The notes: generated by a model not told the origin, from the letters alone. 64,000 bases of DNA from Plasmopara viticola (GCA_001695595.3 MBPM02000051.1:186001-250000), one strand, 5' to 3'; shown: positions 1 through 14,208, numbered from the stretch's first letter. Made by a program: numbers and translations.

Positions 1-3000
1 TAAAGTACGGGCTTGTAAGCGTTCGAGCAAATATTCTATGCACGAAAAGTTTGTGCCAAGTCAGACCACACATCTTAGGGACTACGGTAAATACACTTCG
101 CATGTCCTGAAACGACAAAGTTGTTTTCATCTTTTCGATATATAATTTTCGCTCTAAATTCAACCTGCAGGCTTAATGCGCTTGGTGATGCGCTTTCGCT
201 CAGGCCATCGAAACCAGACTAAAACTAGCCTACTGATAGACGTGTATGTCGGGCATACGAAGCATAAATCAATTTGAAGCGCATACTGGAATTTTACGTT
301 GCAAGTGAAGATGCCAAAATTGAATGGCTTGTCGTTCGATAGCGAGCTGAACAGAAACTTCCAACAGGTCAGTACGACAAAAGAGAAATGTAAGATAGTG
401 TCATCATTTCCGGTGCTTTAATTATGGCCGTAGGTGGTAGACAAGCTCCTTTCGCTTTTTGTACATTGCGATAAGCCATATCCCGACTTTGCCCTAATAA
501 AACAATGGAAATTAAAAATGGTACGACCCAATTTCTTTACTGACCAAGATGAGTGAATCAAAAACTTTTCGAACAATCGCTAGAAGGTATGACGAGTGCG
601 GGTTTCACCTATCTGGTGCCAGTAAAGCAATGTGACATGATCGGTACCAGGATAAATGTAAAAAAAATTGAACATTAAAAAGCGTTCTGGGGCATAGGCA
701 ACATACTACGATGTCGTACATACCTCAAGATAAAGCTTTTTCTTGGCGAGTGGTACAATCTCGGACTCGAGCGCTATAAATTATACCTATACGTACGCTA
801 GCGAGATTTGGATAAGTTTGTCAAAGGCTCGACGATCCCCCTGAATATGATACATGATCGCACCTGGGGTGATGCTTCGCCTAATTTTATTCACGGATGG
901 GACATTTAATCTAATCAGGTGATAAAGTTACTACTTTCAGTCACAAGGAGGTTGAGTTTGTGACCCATGCCGGTGGCAATACCGTAGTACTAGAACGTTG
1001 GTGATCCTGTAAAGTAAGCATTTCAGCAAGCGATTAAAAGCCAAGCGGATCAGCACAATTAAAGTTGAAATTCTATGGCGTCGAGGAGGCGAGAAATACC
1101 TTGTAAATTGTTTTCGGGACAGATGCCCTAACAAGTCGTGTTAATGAATTCGAAAGGTTTCAGATGGATGATAGAATCGCAATTAAAATTAGAGTTTATA
1201 AGGAAAGAAGAAGAAAGGAATTTCAAGGATGGAAGAACTCTTATGAGCAAATGCCTGAAATTCTTGCTAAAATATGAATAGGTTGGTGACAGAACAAAAA
1301 TGCCAAGAAGACATTTTAATTGGTCCATTCGATGAAAGACATGACTCTGCGAAATAAGCACATATTTTGGCGGGCTGAATGCAAACGAGGGCTACCACTA
1401 AAATGATTGTGCCAAAAATTATGGCAACGGCGACCGTCAAGGCATCAAAGACGCTCGTGGAAATAATCACTCGCCTCGCGGGATCCTAATATCAGCCCTT
1501 TTCTTGAGAGAAAATGGAAGGAGGCAGACGCAGGAGAATGTCCAAATCGCAATACATATGCACTAAACCGATCGAGATTTGTTGGAGAACATTTAGCCTT
1601 TCTCAGCCCTCACTCGATGCTGCTTGAGATCAATGTCTAAAGCGCTAGTACAGTTAGCTAAATTTACTATATAAGGGTGATAAGGAAGTGATGCGTGGAC
1701 TTTAACAACCTCGGAGGCTCTATGTTATATCGATTACGAGATAGTGTGATCTTAGGTAACCATAGTGTGTGTTTAAAGGTAAAAGAAGAGAGAAAGGCTT
1801 CAGGAACGCCCGTGGAGATAACATCGATCTATTTCCAAGCGTTGTCGCAGAGATCAAATCGCCTAGCTGAAGCTTGAAGAAAAAGCAATCAGGCTCACGG
1901 AACTGGGAGACATTAAAGTTGGAAGTGAATATCAAAAACAACTGTGCTGTATCTGCTCACATCAGTGCGTAGCCTAATGTCACAACGTTTTTGCTTGTAA
2001 GTCCATCCGAGCCGTCAGAATTGATCATACCATTTTTTAACGCACTTCCAAAAGATAGTTGTCAATAGGAGCTCGTCCCACTTACTGTTTATGAGTGCTC
2101 GGCCGATGCGAAACAGCGATTTCACTTCGGAAAGAAGGTGACACTTTTGTTTGCGCTTACAACGGTTTCTGTGTGATCACTTTTAGCTGCACTCAAGGTC
2201 ATTAAGACTACTAAAGACAGCAGCGTGACAGTCGCCCTTAACAAAGATTTGAATGACGACGCTCCCACCTGAGGTAACGACCGGCTGAAAGTGGTGATGG
2301 CAAGAAGGGATCCCAACAGACTCATTAATATAAATATCCGACTACTGAATTGCAATTAGGACAGAAAAGCCAATAATAATTCGAAGCCGGCGTCAAAAGA
2401 TGCAGACAAAGCGAGGGCTTTTGGTGTCACGTAACCGTCGATATCGGCGTTACCGGCAATTTTACCGGTAACGGCTCTCACGCAAAAGAATGAAAATATT
2501 ACCAAAATACATATGCATTAGTACTATTTTTAGGTATAGGCGGTTAGACAATTTTCGACCAGAAGATAGTTCCAGATGTCCCATAAACATTAGAAACCAA
2601 TAGACCTTATTGTCCAAAAGAATTCTGGGACAGATGAAAAAAAAGAAGAATGATGTGGTAGTAGCTGATGGCTGGGAGCCAATAGCTAGGCTGTAGCAAG
2701 AAAATACCGCAAGAGCTCTTCATCTAATATCATTTCTCAAATTTGCTATAAGCAACAAACACTCTTCCTCATCTACGACTTCACCTCGCCCGCGCCTCAG
2801 CCTCGTCTGACGACAGATTTCAATCAGCTTTCTCCGGGACTGTGTTACATTTGAAGTATCGCAGTCAGAAGCATACTTGTCACCTGTTAGCACCTAAAAC
2901 ATATTCGAGGTCGGGTCAAGCGACCCGCACTCAGTTGACGACTAGACGGACGGTCTTGGCTGGACTACCGGAAAGTTTTGCTGACGGGAATGTCGATCGA

Positions 3001-6000
3001 GCCCGGTTTCTTCTTTGAGCTCTCGCCGGATTGTCTACTTTGTTTGAGGCGGCAGACTCGTATAGCAAAGCATCACTAGTGAGACTACGTCAAAAGATCA
3101 GTCGCGTAATACCAAGCATGGCTGTTCAGTAGTTTATCTGGCGTCCCGCTGATCTTGGAATGTAGACAAGTAGGGCTAGTGAGCATTGAGATTTTAATTC
3201 ATGTGTTGATGGCTGTACCTCAAGGCCACAGGATCCGCTAAGCACTCATCAAGATTTGCAGCCTAGCTTCCGGCTGAAGCCACACAAGTATCTGCAAATA
3301 CGAGGTTAATATGTGATTTTTTTCAATCAAGGTCATAAACGAATGGGTGTTTTTCACAGCCCCCCCAGGCATGGTCACGCTAGTGCCTGGTCCGAACAAG
3401 AGCTGTTTATAACTCTAGACTTTTTGCTGGAATTGAGTGGTTTTTGGTCCCAGTAGGCTAAAGGGTCTCAGCAGTTGTTCTATGTTGGAGCTCGTGGCTT
3501 CTACAGATTCTTAATGCGTAGAGCGTCTGCAATTCTCTACTCGTGCAGAAGAATATGACTTTGCCTATTCAATCTCCGCAACACCTGAGACTTCTTTTAA
3601 TCGAGAACTGTCTTGGTAGAGAAGGCTGGCGCTTTATTTTGTTGAAGTACTTTGCCGCTACGATTAAATTTGGGCCTTTATTTGCATGAGTTGATTGCGG
3701 AAATTTCATCATAGCGAGTTCTAGTTGCATTATTGAAGGCAACTTCGATTTGACTTCTACGCGCTATCTCGAAGCTCATGCAGAACGCAATGGCTCTCCT
3801 CTGCGCCAAATACCCCGTCATTGCGTTATAACGACGCTGGAAGCGGCCTGATCGCAGTTTGCCAGCCGACAATGCTGGTTAAAAATTAATCACTGAGACT
3901 CATTGGCTAAATATAGAATCCTGTGCTCTTTTTTTGTGAAACGTCGTGGCTGTCCAAGAGCGATCAAAAAGCATCAAATGAATCTCCATCTTTATCCAGC
4001 TGCTACGCGACCAGTCCACTTTGACAATTAGGCAACGACCAGAGCCAAATCGATCGGCTGAAAAAAATACAATTCATGAACATATCTTAGATTAATCGCT
4101 AACAATCCTGCGGTATTAATATTCTACAATTACTATCGTGCATTGTATACATCATTGATACGCATAGGTCATTTACTATCCGAAAATTCCAGACGCAGTA
4201 GATTTGTGTAATCCTCATACTTCCCATCAAGATTTGCTTGAGTCAAAAAGTTTCCTAAAAGCTTTCTGTCCGTCTGGCAGTTTTTGTGTTGATCGAATAT
4301 CACCGCTGTGACTTGCATGCGTCATGCAAGCCGGAATACCAAAATAAATGGGCCAAAAATATTATACCAAAGCTCAGATCTAGGATCATCCAGATTACTT
4401 ATCGCCCCGTCCTGGTGCATCGTCGGTGTTTGAAGCAGCCAATAATTTTTCAACGTATGGCAAGCTGACAGTAGTAAAATACCGCATGACTTTCTGGCGT
4501 AAATGTGTTCTACTTTTGGATGCCAATTAGGTCACTCGTACGTGCGTGCTGTACGAGTCTCGTACAGCACGCTTGTGCGGTTCAAAGTGAGCAGGATTTA
4601 TGTATTTAAATAGTCGACTATGACCGCCGAAGGCAGCTTTAAAGAGTGGACGGGGGATGCCATACCTTGGCGCAGCTTTTGAGCGTAAATGAATGCTTAG
4701 AGTGAATTACGCGCAACTCTAAAAGACAGGCTGTTGATCGATATGAATTCATCCATGCAGACTACCGTGCTTGTGCTTGGCGATCAAAAGAAGAGAATCA
4801 GTGGCGACACTGCAAAGCGTACCGGTACGTCTGAAGATGATGAAACGCATTCTGGCGCTGTATACAAAGGCAGAACAAGTAGCATACTATGACGCAATTT
4901 CAACAATTCATCAACTTGTTGTGCAAGCAATGTTGTATCTTTTTATGGTCTTGCTCGGTAATGAGTCGTCGACTACCAGTAGACGGTCGTCGTGTTGCCT
5001 ATAGTAAACAACATCATGCCTTCGTAAGCACTTCTTCCGCAGCAATCACGAAGGAGCTCCCGTAGCCAAGTGGCAAAACGTGTTGTCTCATTGGAGGTGC
5101 TAATTATCATAAGTGAAAGTGTCTACAACGTAGAAGTAGCCGTACCGAAGTGGGGCCTCAACTTCTACTGAACTGCCAGAGTAAAGATGCCCCTTTAGCT
5201 TCAAAAGCTTCTATTATAAATTGACAACGGCGTCGCGCAAGAATGCAATCCTTGGGGTAATGGGGCTCATATTTTTATCGAGAAGTAAGGGAGAAGGACC
5301 CTGTCCCTACATCATGCAATGCATTGTGAAATCATCGCCTCGACGTTCAACGCTATAGGCAGCTGTATCTGCATCTGTAGGAAGATTAAAAGCCTTTGAC
5401 GATACCAAATCTTTAAGTCAAGATTCCAAATTGTTATTCTCGCCCGGGTTTTTTAAATCTTACATCTAAGCACGTTGGATAACATTTAAACTTATTTGTG
5501 TATTGTGGGAGAGCTGATACTAATAGGCCGCGTGGCAAATGATTCCATCGAGCCTGGACCCTCGCTGTGATGACATTATCGAAGCGCGAGGCTGACAAAC
5601 CCATTTTCATAAGACTTCGTGTAGCCTGTAGAGGCATGAAAGGCATTTATTTGTGCATACTAACAAGTAGAAGCGTTCTGCCCGACGCACTGTCGTATCC
5701 GCGCGCACACTGCGTGATACGTCTGCAATTACGTAAATTATTCGCTCAGTAAAACTATTGGTCTTCGAATGGTCAAGTATAGCCTAGTGCTTATCACCTT
5801 GAACGCTCTTCGAAGCCAAGCCGATAAAGCGGGAACACAATCCAAGCTAATTAACCCAAAATTTGAGGTTGTCGAAAAATATGGTCGAAAAACAGTGCTT
5901 CTTTTTAACACAGGCGGTCGTGTCCGGCACAGCCGATGAAATCACCAATTTGCTCTATCACTCTGGTGCTGGACATGTCCTTCGTCAAGACGATTTATAC

Positions 6001-9000
6001 ATGGACTGCTAGCAGCATTATAGCTTCGACGGCATTCAGGCTCACCAATAGCTCAAAATTTAGCTCACAGTAGCCGGTCTAAGTGATTCCGTACTAGACA
6101 CACCGCCCGAGAACTTCAACACGGTGTAAATGACCCGTTCAAGGTCCAGACAAGTCGAATTTAACCATTTCCTAAGTAGCAGACACAAGCGGAGTGAATT
6201 AGCCTTTCGACGGACACACAAGCTGGAATTCTTCTTGTCTCATAAGCTTTTGAAAAAAAAAAATCAGTCAGTAGTCTGGGTGCAGTGTGTAATTGAGAGA
6301 TACTATACATGTGACGGCTTCTGCTGTCAGATTTGATAAGTTATAATGGGACACTACTAGCGAGGACATCGAATTACAATGTAAGTAGTGGTAAGTACAA
6401 ATAGCTTTTTTCTCTTTTGCTAATTTAAAGTGAAGTAAAATCCCACGATGTGCAAGCTCACAAGTAAGTTTTCCGCTGATGCAAATAAATGCGTCTTTGG
6501 CGCAAAATACTCTACAGGGAGCTTTATTGAAAGACTCGACCTTCAGTCAGACTAAAAGAAAATCAAGGCCATTCAGGACTATTTTAAGCCTGTTTGAGAA
6601 AGACGTATAACTTAATCAATAACTAGTACATGTATTGTGTTGATTGCGCAGATATGACTAGGCCGCTTTCTTCTCTCCTTTAAAGATAAAAAAATGTGCT
6701 TCTGCAGGCCAACTCAAAAGTAACTGGTCTCATCGTTGCTGATCCAAACGCTAGTCACCGCTTTGTGCGGTTTATGACGCTTTAGTTGTTATCATCAGCA
6801 CCGCACTGCAGCAAGCATACGGCGAGAGTTGAGATCGATTGACCCGTGTTCAGTCTTTTGACAAATTAAGTCTTTTCATTGAACCTTTTTTGTCCATGAC
6901 AAAAAGCTTATTTCGTTGAAGTGTTTTTTAATCAAACGACTGGTTTACTTGCCAGAGTGGAAGCCATTCGACACCTGTGTCACTTTGCACTCTAACACAC
7001 TCGACTTATGTCTTGCAGAGAATGGCCATATGGCTCTATTTTTGCAAGGTATACTTTCAAAGGAAGTAAATGCTAGGGATGTGGAATGTTTTTGGTAATG
7101 CATCATCGCATCACCCAGACAATGAAAAGCTCTTTCTCTAACTGTTACTTCGTCTAGTGCTTGGCACGTATGCGCGAGAACACAAACAGGGGAGAGGTGT
7201 GCTTGGCGATTTGGACATGAAGTCGTCGGTACGATTAAGCGCGAAGATACACCGCTTTTTTATGGAAGTCGAGCTGCTGACCACGTGTAAATCTGCGTAA
7301 TAAAGTTTACAATACCATTTCCTCTATGAGGCTCAACATTCGCCGCTTGATGACCATCTCAGTCGAATTAAGGCGTGTGGCCTAGTAAGCATCTACTGTC
7401 AGTGACGCAAGCTGCACAGGAAGGTTTGCGCATATATCCTCATGTTTGAAGTGTGCCAGCGGGTTGTACTATTGCCAAATAGAGCCACATTCAAAGTACA
7501 TCCTTGCGCAGTTGTCTGTCCACTAGTATGATTATGTGGTAGGCTTGCCGAAGGACTCAATAGGACACAGGTCTTTGATGATTGAAGCTCCTCGACCGTG
7601 TCTTTAGCCATTATAGACTTTCAATGTGTATTGGTTCGAATCAAGACCTTCCTTTTCCGAAATCCTTTTGCAAGGGTATATTTTAGGGTTTCTGGTATTG
7701 ACTATACATGTTCATGGCAGATCGGCGAGTAAATAGCGTCGTTGAGAACGTTTATGCACCATGTGGGTCGATTTACCAGCTCGTTGGGTTGCATGCATTC
7801 TTTCGCTGAGCTTGCACCGAGCAATGTCGCTCATGCTTCACCACGCTTTGCGCTAATGGATTAGGCAAGCCTTGCGCATTAATTAAACAACCGCATGTAG
7901 TGTCAGCCTTGATAGAAAATATGTTTTTGTTACCTGACTCCTTTCGTAAAAAGATAAAAAACCATTCTACAATCATAGAGTCGAGCTTTACATCTACCAT
8001 TAATACGCGTTGCCTCTGTCACCGATATCAAACTACGCCCGCGTTTCAATCAGCAGCTGAACTTCATACCGAAAAGGCTTAGTGTATGAGTTGGACCTGT
8101 CTACTATAATGCATATACACCCAGCGCGGTACGTGGCCTTACTACGCTGTGTCATGACTAGAGCCAAAGTGAAGCGGAAGTTCCGGTGCCAAAACGTAGG
8201 CACGGCCATGGGAGGTCCACCCATATGTTGAAACAAAGTACATTCTTAGCACGGAGTGCCACAAAATCTACTACGGACACTCGACGAAGACGGACACGAA
8301 CAATTTATTTTGCTCGAGTCCGGACAGCTTAAGGCTGACTAACACAATCGCTTCGTTTATAACAGCGGATACATGCCGATAAAATTGCCCACAAAAATTC
8401 AGAGTTTATCTTTTGAACGCTAAGTCATTTCTGATTGATTCAGACCACCCATCACTTAGAAATGGCCTCACTTGATTCTTAAATGGCAAGATTGCTGTCA
8501 GGTTTCGCGAAATATCCCTTTTGAATAAAATACAAGCGTGGAAAACTCAATGTTTTTACCGATTCGCTTTCGCGGAGACAGCTTATGACTCAGTTCACGT
8601 TGGTGAGGTGTAAACGTTTTAATGACGAACGGACTAATCAAGCACGAATAGCGTATGTTTATCAAAAGTCTTTGATGCAATTCTTCATTGCAGTCGAAAA
8701 TGCCGAAGTTGTCTCGACAGAAATAGCAGCTGCATCATTATAGACGTTTCACTCCAACGAAGGGTGGAGTCGTTGCTCATTATAACGAATACCTATGCAT
8801 TAAAAAAATCAATCAGTGGTCATTTGGGCCAGAAGGAACAATTGTTTTAGTCTTTACAGCATAGGTGTGTTGATATGTTCAAAATGGAGGGCAAGTGTGT
8901 AAATATCGGTGACACCTGCTAGAGAATAAAGCACGCGGCTCATAAGTCGGCTCTCATACAATCCTGTCAATATTGGCTGACTGTTGAAGAAATTTACTCG

Positions 9001-9628
9001 CCTGGACTATGTCTTTGGCCCGCCAAAACTTAATGGCAAAACCGGCGTAGTGCTGCCTAAGCAATGAAGTGGATTTGGCGTTTGTTCTAGCCGGTCAGAT
9101 TTGAGAGCTACCAGCAAGACAATTAATGAATACGATAGATAAACACTAATGTCCTTAAACACGATGGTGTCGGATAGAGACCCGCCGATTACCACTGCGC
9201 CTTCAAAAGTTATAAATGTCCCTTGTTGATGTCTACAGGAGAAAAATGGTCGGACGGAAAGGGTCAACAGTGTGCTATTGGACAAAGTGCAAGGATAAAG
9301 TGAAATAGCGCCAAATCCATGAGCTGATCACCTTTTTATGCTTCAATTATGCGATACATGCATCTAAGGCTTTTATATCTCCTATATAAGTGAGCTAAAG
9401 CACTTTAAAAGATCGGCTGGCGCTTCGAATCACGAATATTTTCAGATGAGGTGATGGAAAGGCTTTTTAAACACTTTTTTAACCTAACTTCAAAATGTCT
9501 GACCAGTTTTCTTATCGAAGCCATTATCCGGTTTGCAAGAAACTAGCTGCAAATTATCAGCAGGATAAAAAGTACAGTTACGATAACCAAAAGAAATACT
9601 CGAATATAGAGAAGCTCCAAATGCAAAG
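1..9628. other. gene-free, repeat-derived stretch
   Basis: No reading frame here is longer than about 90 codons and none resembles a protein family I know. Stops are frequent in all six frames, as expected of old decayed repeats. The only clear structures are short inverted repeats, chiefly the one at 4,544-4,572 listed separately. I see no tRNA, rRNA or intact transposon. Confidence 0.5.
4544..4572. repeat. perfect 14-base-arm palindrome
   Basis: Bases 4,544-4,557 (gcgtgctgtacgag) are the exact reverse complement of 4,559-4,572, with a single base between. Such near-perfect palindromes are unusual in decayed sequence. It could be the core of a mobile-element terminus or a cruciform-forming site; nothing around it decides between these. 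Confidence 0.8.
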
Positions 9629-9644
9629 GTAATAGAGTGTGTAA

Positions 9645-9959
9645 TGTAATGTATTACGTTATCGCGTTGCCAAGTTATGCACGTGCTAGGCTCAGTCTGG
9701 CTAATCCACGGCATAGAGTGGTGTCCGCATACGTCGGGTCTTGTTCGGCGGGCAGTGAATCCAGCACCGGGGTCGTGAGGGTCTTCCATTTTTTTTAGCT
9801 CTGACTTGGTAAGAGCCCAGTTTGCCTGGTGCTGGAGACCGTCGCGTCGAGGGTGAGACTCGTTAGAGACCTGCAGACGCCCGAGAGCACCTGCCCGTAG
9901 CGCGCGAGCATTAAGCTCCCGCGTTTGGAAGGAGGGCGTCAACCCAACCTTATCCGAGA
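9645..9959 (-). mobile_element. SINE-like dispersed repeat, copy 1, with flanking direct repeats
   Basis: This ~315-base unit recurs, mostly base for base, at 11,984-12,291. Copy 1 is flanked by 16-base direct repeats differing at one base: gtaatagagtgtgtaa at 9,629-9,644 and gtaaaagagtgtgtaa at 9,960-9,975. That length suits target duplications made by LINE machinery. Read on the minus strand the unit ends in a simple TAATACATTACATTAC-like tail, as many SINEs do. I could not place convincing RNA polymerase III A and B boxes, so a short LTR fragment remains possible. An open frame of 150 codons crosses it, but the second copy does not keep that frame intact, so I do not call it coding. Confidence 0.6.
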
Positions 9960-9975
9960 GTAAAAGAGTGTGTAA

Positions 9976-11983
9976 GGTGCAAAAATCCTACCGCAAAAAG
10001 GTGTTTTGAAGCAAAATGAATATTGTTTTACCGGTCCAATGAAAGGAGGCTTTGGATTGGCATGGATCGGTGTCATCGACTTGCTCAAGACGTTGTCGAC
10101 GTGATTAGTGATTTTCGTGGGGCATCGTGAAAGACATTTCAATCCTCAAAGCTCTGAGCCTCTTGTGTGTCCTAGATAACCCTCAATACCTCTTTGCGGA
10201 GCTCTATCTGCGCCGACCTAGCTAGTAAGATGAGTGCGGGTGAACATACGACGGCTGATAGTGCCCGTTGTAATTACCGCATTGGACAAGTGTCTGAGGG
10301 GCTGTGTGCGCATTAAGTTGTGTACATTATACGACCGGTTCCTCCTGAAGCTTACTGTGAAGTAATACGGCTTTTCGACGCAGTTCGGACATTGGGTGTC
10401 AAGACGCACAGTGGTCTGTCCAATTGTGAAGCTCATAGGTTCATGACCAAATAACTTGCACCCCTCAAAGGCTTTCAATTACGGCCAGAGTTTTGAGTAC
10501 CGACTGCGGAAGCAATTTCAAGTATGTATAAATAGCCAAGCAGAAGGTGCTGCACCTCATAAAAGCGATGTAGGTCGAGACAAATGCGGCCTTTCGACAG
10601 GCCTTGACTGGCAAGGTAACGTCACTTTCATGTGGATTGCACTGTGATGCAGAAGGGGTGTCGTGGATGTCAAGGGCCGGCATAACTATGTCGCTTCCAA
10701 CAGCTCGTAGGAGACCCGTTAAGTGTGCATGGTACACCCTAAGCTCATCGAAGGTCATCCAAGTTTGGGCTGTAGCACCCTAAAGATTCGCCCAAGGGTT
10801 TTAGTTTTACTGCGGTGGCGCAGTATCTCGGTTATGTTTCAGTCGTCAGGACCTTTATGACACCGAGCGATATCTTCCAAAGATTTATATACAAATTGAA
10901 TGCACGTTCATAGCCGCTATAAGACTGCGCTGGAACTGTGTATACTTTTGAGCCAGTTCCCGGTCAAAAAAGCCACGTGGAGAGCAGGAACTGGATAGCC
11001 TTTGAGGTGAGGAAAGCCTTTCGTCGTACTGCTGAGCGGTATGACCTGCATAGTAGGGAGAACTCATTCCGAATAGTCTCGTGTTTATGAACGGGATGCT
11101 TGAAAAGTGAGTGGGCATCTCAAAGGACGGCGAACTGCGTAAGCTGGTAATCTTTGCCCATCGTATTTCTGACTTTGCCATCAGAAAATGTACCGAGGAT
11201 TATCGGCATTAGATTTATCCTTTTATCCTTCATTTTCTATTTCTGAACCTTAAACATGGCGTCCCAGGTTTGGTCTTTTCCTCGGGGACTCACTTGGCCG
11301 GTGAGCTTGCGACAAATGTATTACCAGCCCTCTGGCGACGAGATTGTTTTGCGATGATCTGAGGTTTCTTCGCAGCCAAAGCAGGCTTACATTCGGGCAA
11401 ATGATTGCTAGAGCGTCCGCGGAGCTGTTTATTATGTGCATTGTAAGCAGGAGGAAGTGTCTTTGACCCATGGACTAGGTACGTCAGTCAAACAATTTAT
11501 TCTCGCCGTCTATAGCATAGGCGTATCCTTGGTTGGCGCAGCCTTTATTTCTGGCTCGGCATTTGTAATAGTAACGGCTTTGAATTGTGCTGCAGTGGTT
11601 TCTGTAAAAGCAAAGCAACCTTATTCGGAATTGCTTGTTCATCGTAAAGTGACTCAGCTATTTGGTTGCCCTCTTCGATGCTTTTTAGGCTATCGTTATC
11701 ACCAATCAACATTTCGTATAAAATTCAAGAGCGAAGAATTGCATTTATCCCTCTTCTATCTTGTGATATTCAAGTTTGGTGGGACAGAATATGACAGGCC
11801 GTTACGTCTAATTAAGTTTTTGTGGGGTAGTCCTTAGAAATGGTTTAGACAGACACCGTATCGGTATTCTTACCGGTTTGCACACGAGCTATCTCGAGAG
11901 ATATCGTGAAGTTAGTGTCACAGGGTTTAATTTCGTGCATTTACAGAGGATCGAAACAGAACAAACATTGTATTTGTAAATAA
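9976..11983. other. gene-free stretch between the two SINE-like copies
   Basis: The longest frame, 133 codons at about 11,436-11,837 on the plus strand, begins at GTG rather than ATG and resembles nothing I know. The rest is broken by stops in all frames. I see no regulatory or RNA feature. Confidence 0.45.
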
Positions 11984-12291
11984 AATGTAATGTATTACGT
12001 TATCGCGTTGCCAATTTATGCACGTGCTAGGCTCAGTCTGGCTAGTCCACGGCATAGAGTGGTGTCCGCATACGTCGGGTCTCGTTCGGCGGGCAGTGCA
12101 GACATCACCGAGGTCGTGAGGGTCTTCCATTTTTGTTTAGCTCTGACTTGGTAAGAGCCCCGGTGCTGGAGACCGTCGCGTCGAGAATAAGACTCGTTAG
12201 AGACCTGCAGATGCCCGAGAGCACCTGCCCGAAGCGCGCGTGCATTTAGCCGCCGCGCTTGGAAGGAGGGCGTCACCCCAACCTTTTCCGA
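11984..12291 (-). mobile_element. SINE-like dispersed repeat, copy 2
   Basis: This is a second copy of the unit at 9,645-9,959, in the same orientation, beginning at the shared aatgtaatgtattacg and ending at a shared ..ccttttccga. It differs by small deletions, for example loss of the bases between 'agagccc' and 'ggtgctggag', and scattered substitutions. No clear flanking target duplication is left. It lies just upstream of the dehydrogenase pseudogene. Confidence 0.6.
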
Positions 12292-12591
12292 AGCCACTAT
12301 CCTTGGTCTTAAGGTATCGAAGTGTGCATCAGATTGGTATATTTGATAACATAATTATCCTAGTTTTTTTGTACCTTTAAATTAGTAATCGCACTCTTGT
12401 CGTGCCTGTGGAGAAACATTATTCAGCTTTTCCTACAGCTCAGGCTGCCTCGTACGTCATCATACCTAGCTTATTTTGTAAGAATGCTGTTCAACGAAGA
12501 TATGTTAGTGTCCGTCTCTATCGTGAAAGAGACATCATTAGACCTCTTGACAACCATGCAGACGTGATTGTCCTTTAAAGCACTATTCGCT

Positions 12592-14055
12592 ATGACCTTT
12601 TCAGGGCACACCAAGCTAAAGGAGTGCATCTTAAATCCATCTGCATCTGTTGGTATCGTCACCATCTGCGGCGATGGCAATGGCGTACACATGGCGGCAA
12701 CTTACCTGTCGGCCAAGGGTGTGCGCGTGCACGTGCTGACGCGCCAGCCGTAGCGACGTGGGAGCTGAGCACAGCAGGCAGTAGTTGGGAGTCCAAGGGC
12801 GTCATAAGTGGTCGTCTAAGTCCCGTGTCAAAGCACGCCAAGGACGTCATCCCGCAATCGGACGTTGTTATCGTGGCATCTCCAGCCAACGCACACCCGG
12901 CCATTTTAAACCACGTTGCGCCGTATCTTTAAAAAAGTGTGGAACTCGGTGCGTTGTTCGCCCAGGGTGGATTTGACTGGGCTGTCAAGAAGGCACTTGG
13001 TGATGAGTTGTTCGCCAACGTGGACCTGGTAACCGCTGCGTCACACTAATTGTTTCCTTGAAGCTGACACATATATTTTTGTCGTTATGCTACCACGCAG
13101 CTTTTTGGTCTGCAGAATATCCCTTAGATTTGCAAAACTACTCAATACGGGTGCGTCGCTGGTAAATCGTCGCAAATTTAATTTTTGTTTATCTCTGTTG
13201 TGTGGTGTACAGGCGAAAATGCCGCATCATTGGCTCCAAGTAGTGTTTGTACGTAGCATGCTACCCTGTTGGGCGCAAGGAAAATGCAGCGACGCTCATG
13301 CAGTCGCTCTTCGACATTCCTTGTGAGCCAGTGGCCAACTTATTGAACCTGACGCTCACGCTGTCTAACCAGAAAATTCATCCCGCTCGCTACTACGCAA
13401 TCTTTCGTAAATGGGATGGCAAGAAAACTTACACTTTGGAGGAGCTCAAGAAAGGCGATGGGCTTACCCTATGTACGGCTTGCGAATAAAAGTTTGCAGT
13501 TAATTCCTGCGACCAATTAATACTTTGCTTGGTGTAGATGCCGGTTTTGATGAGTTTTCCGCGGAACAGCTGATAATGTTGGACAATGAGCTACAACAAA
13601 TCAAATACGCTTTGCTGCAGCGTTTTCCAATGCTTGACTTCTCAGATGTGCTACCTATGGGAGACCGTGTGGTGAAGCACTACAGGAAGATCGTATCATA
13701 TCGTTTTTCGCTCTTGCAATTTTCCGTACAAATTTCAGCTACGCTGGCTGTGCGACGCCGCTGATGTAAGTTTCAGAGGGTCAATTTCAGCCTGCGATTA
13801 AGTCACGTCTGTTCGGAAAGGACATTCCGTACGGCCTGTGCATTTTAAAGAACATGGCCGAGATGTCGGGAAACATCCCAACGCCTCGTATTAACTTTAT
13901 AATCCGTTAGCACCAGCAGTTCATGGACGTTGAATCTCTTAATCCTGACGGCCAGGTGAATGCTCGCGAGCTGTGGCGTACGGGCGCGCCGAATAAGTAC
14001 GGCATCGCTGCCCGAAGAATTGCACAACTATCGTCATCCGCGATCGCGCATTTAA
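12592..14055 (+). pseudogene. octopine/nopaline-type dehydrogenase, dead copy A
   Basis: This copy matches the intact gene at 24,778-26,290 along its whole length, introns included, by eye in roughly nine bases of ten; similarity runs from about 12,475 to 14,122. It cannot encode the enzyme. A ~10-base deletion near 12,750 shifts the frame and gives an immediate stop (12,751-12,753). A Lys codon has become TAA at 12,930, and the Trp of the I-P-W motif is TAG at 13,125. A one-base loss near 13,720 shifts the frame again. A Glu codon is TAA at 13,767, a second Trp is TAG at 13,908, and about 28 bases are missing near 14,005. The GGGNGA nucleotide-binding motif has also lost its middle glycine (GDGNGV). 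Several independent lesions imply long neglect rather than one recent break or a sequencing error. Confidence 0.88.
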
Positions 14056-14208
14056 GGAGATTGCCGATGGCAGAGTCAGTACAAGGTCAGTAATAACGGC
14101 CGCAGTCGAAAATGTCTTAAATGCGCTTTTTGTCAATAGAAAATCCGAAAATAACAGGTATTTATTTCTAAAGGTATAGCAATGTGTAGGCTTGATAAAT
14201 TGACAATT

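Noticed and set aside
9490..9942. 150-codon minus-strand open frame
   Set aside because: It runs across the SINE-like repeat, and the second copy of the repeat does not preserve the same frame through its length; the codons resemble no protein family.
11436..11837. 133-codon frame with hydrophobic segments
   Set aside because: It lacks an ATG start and its hydrophobic stretches are what T-rich decayed DNA would give in one frame.
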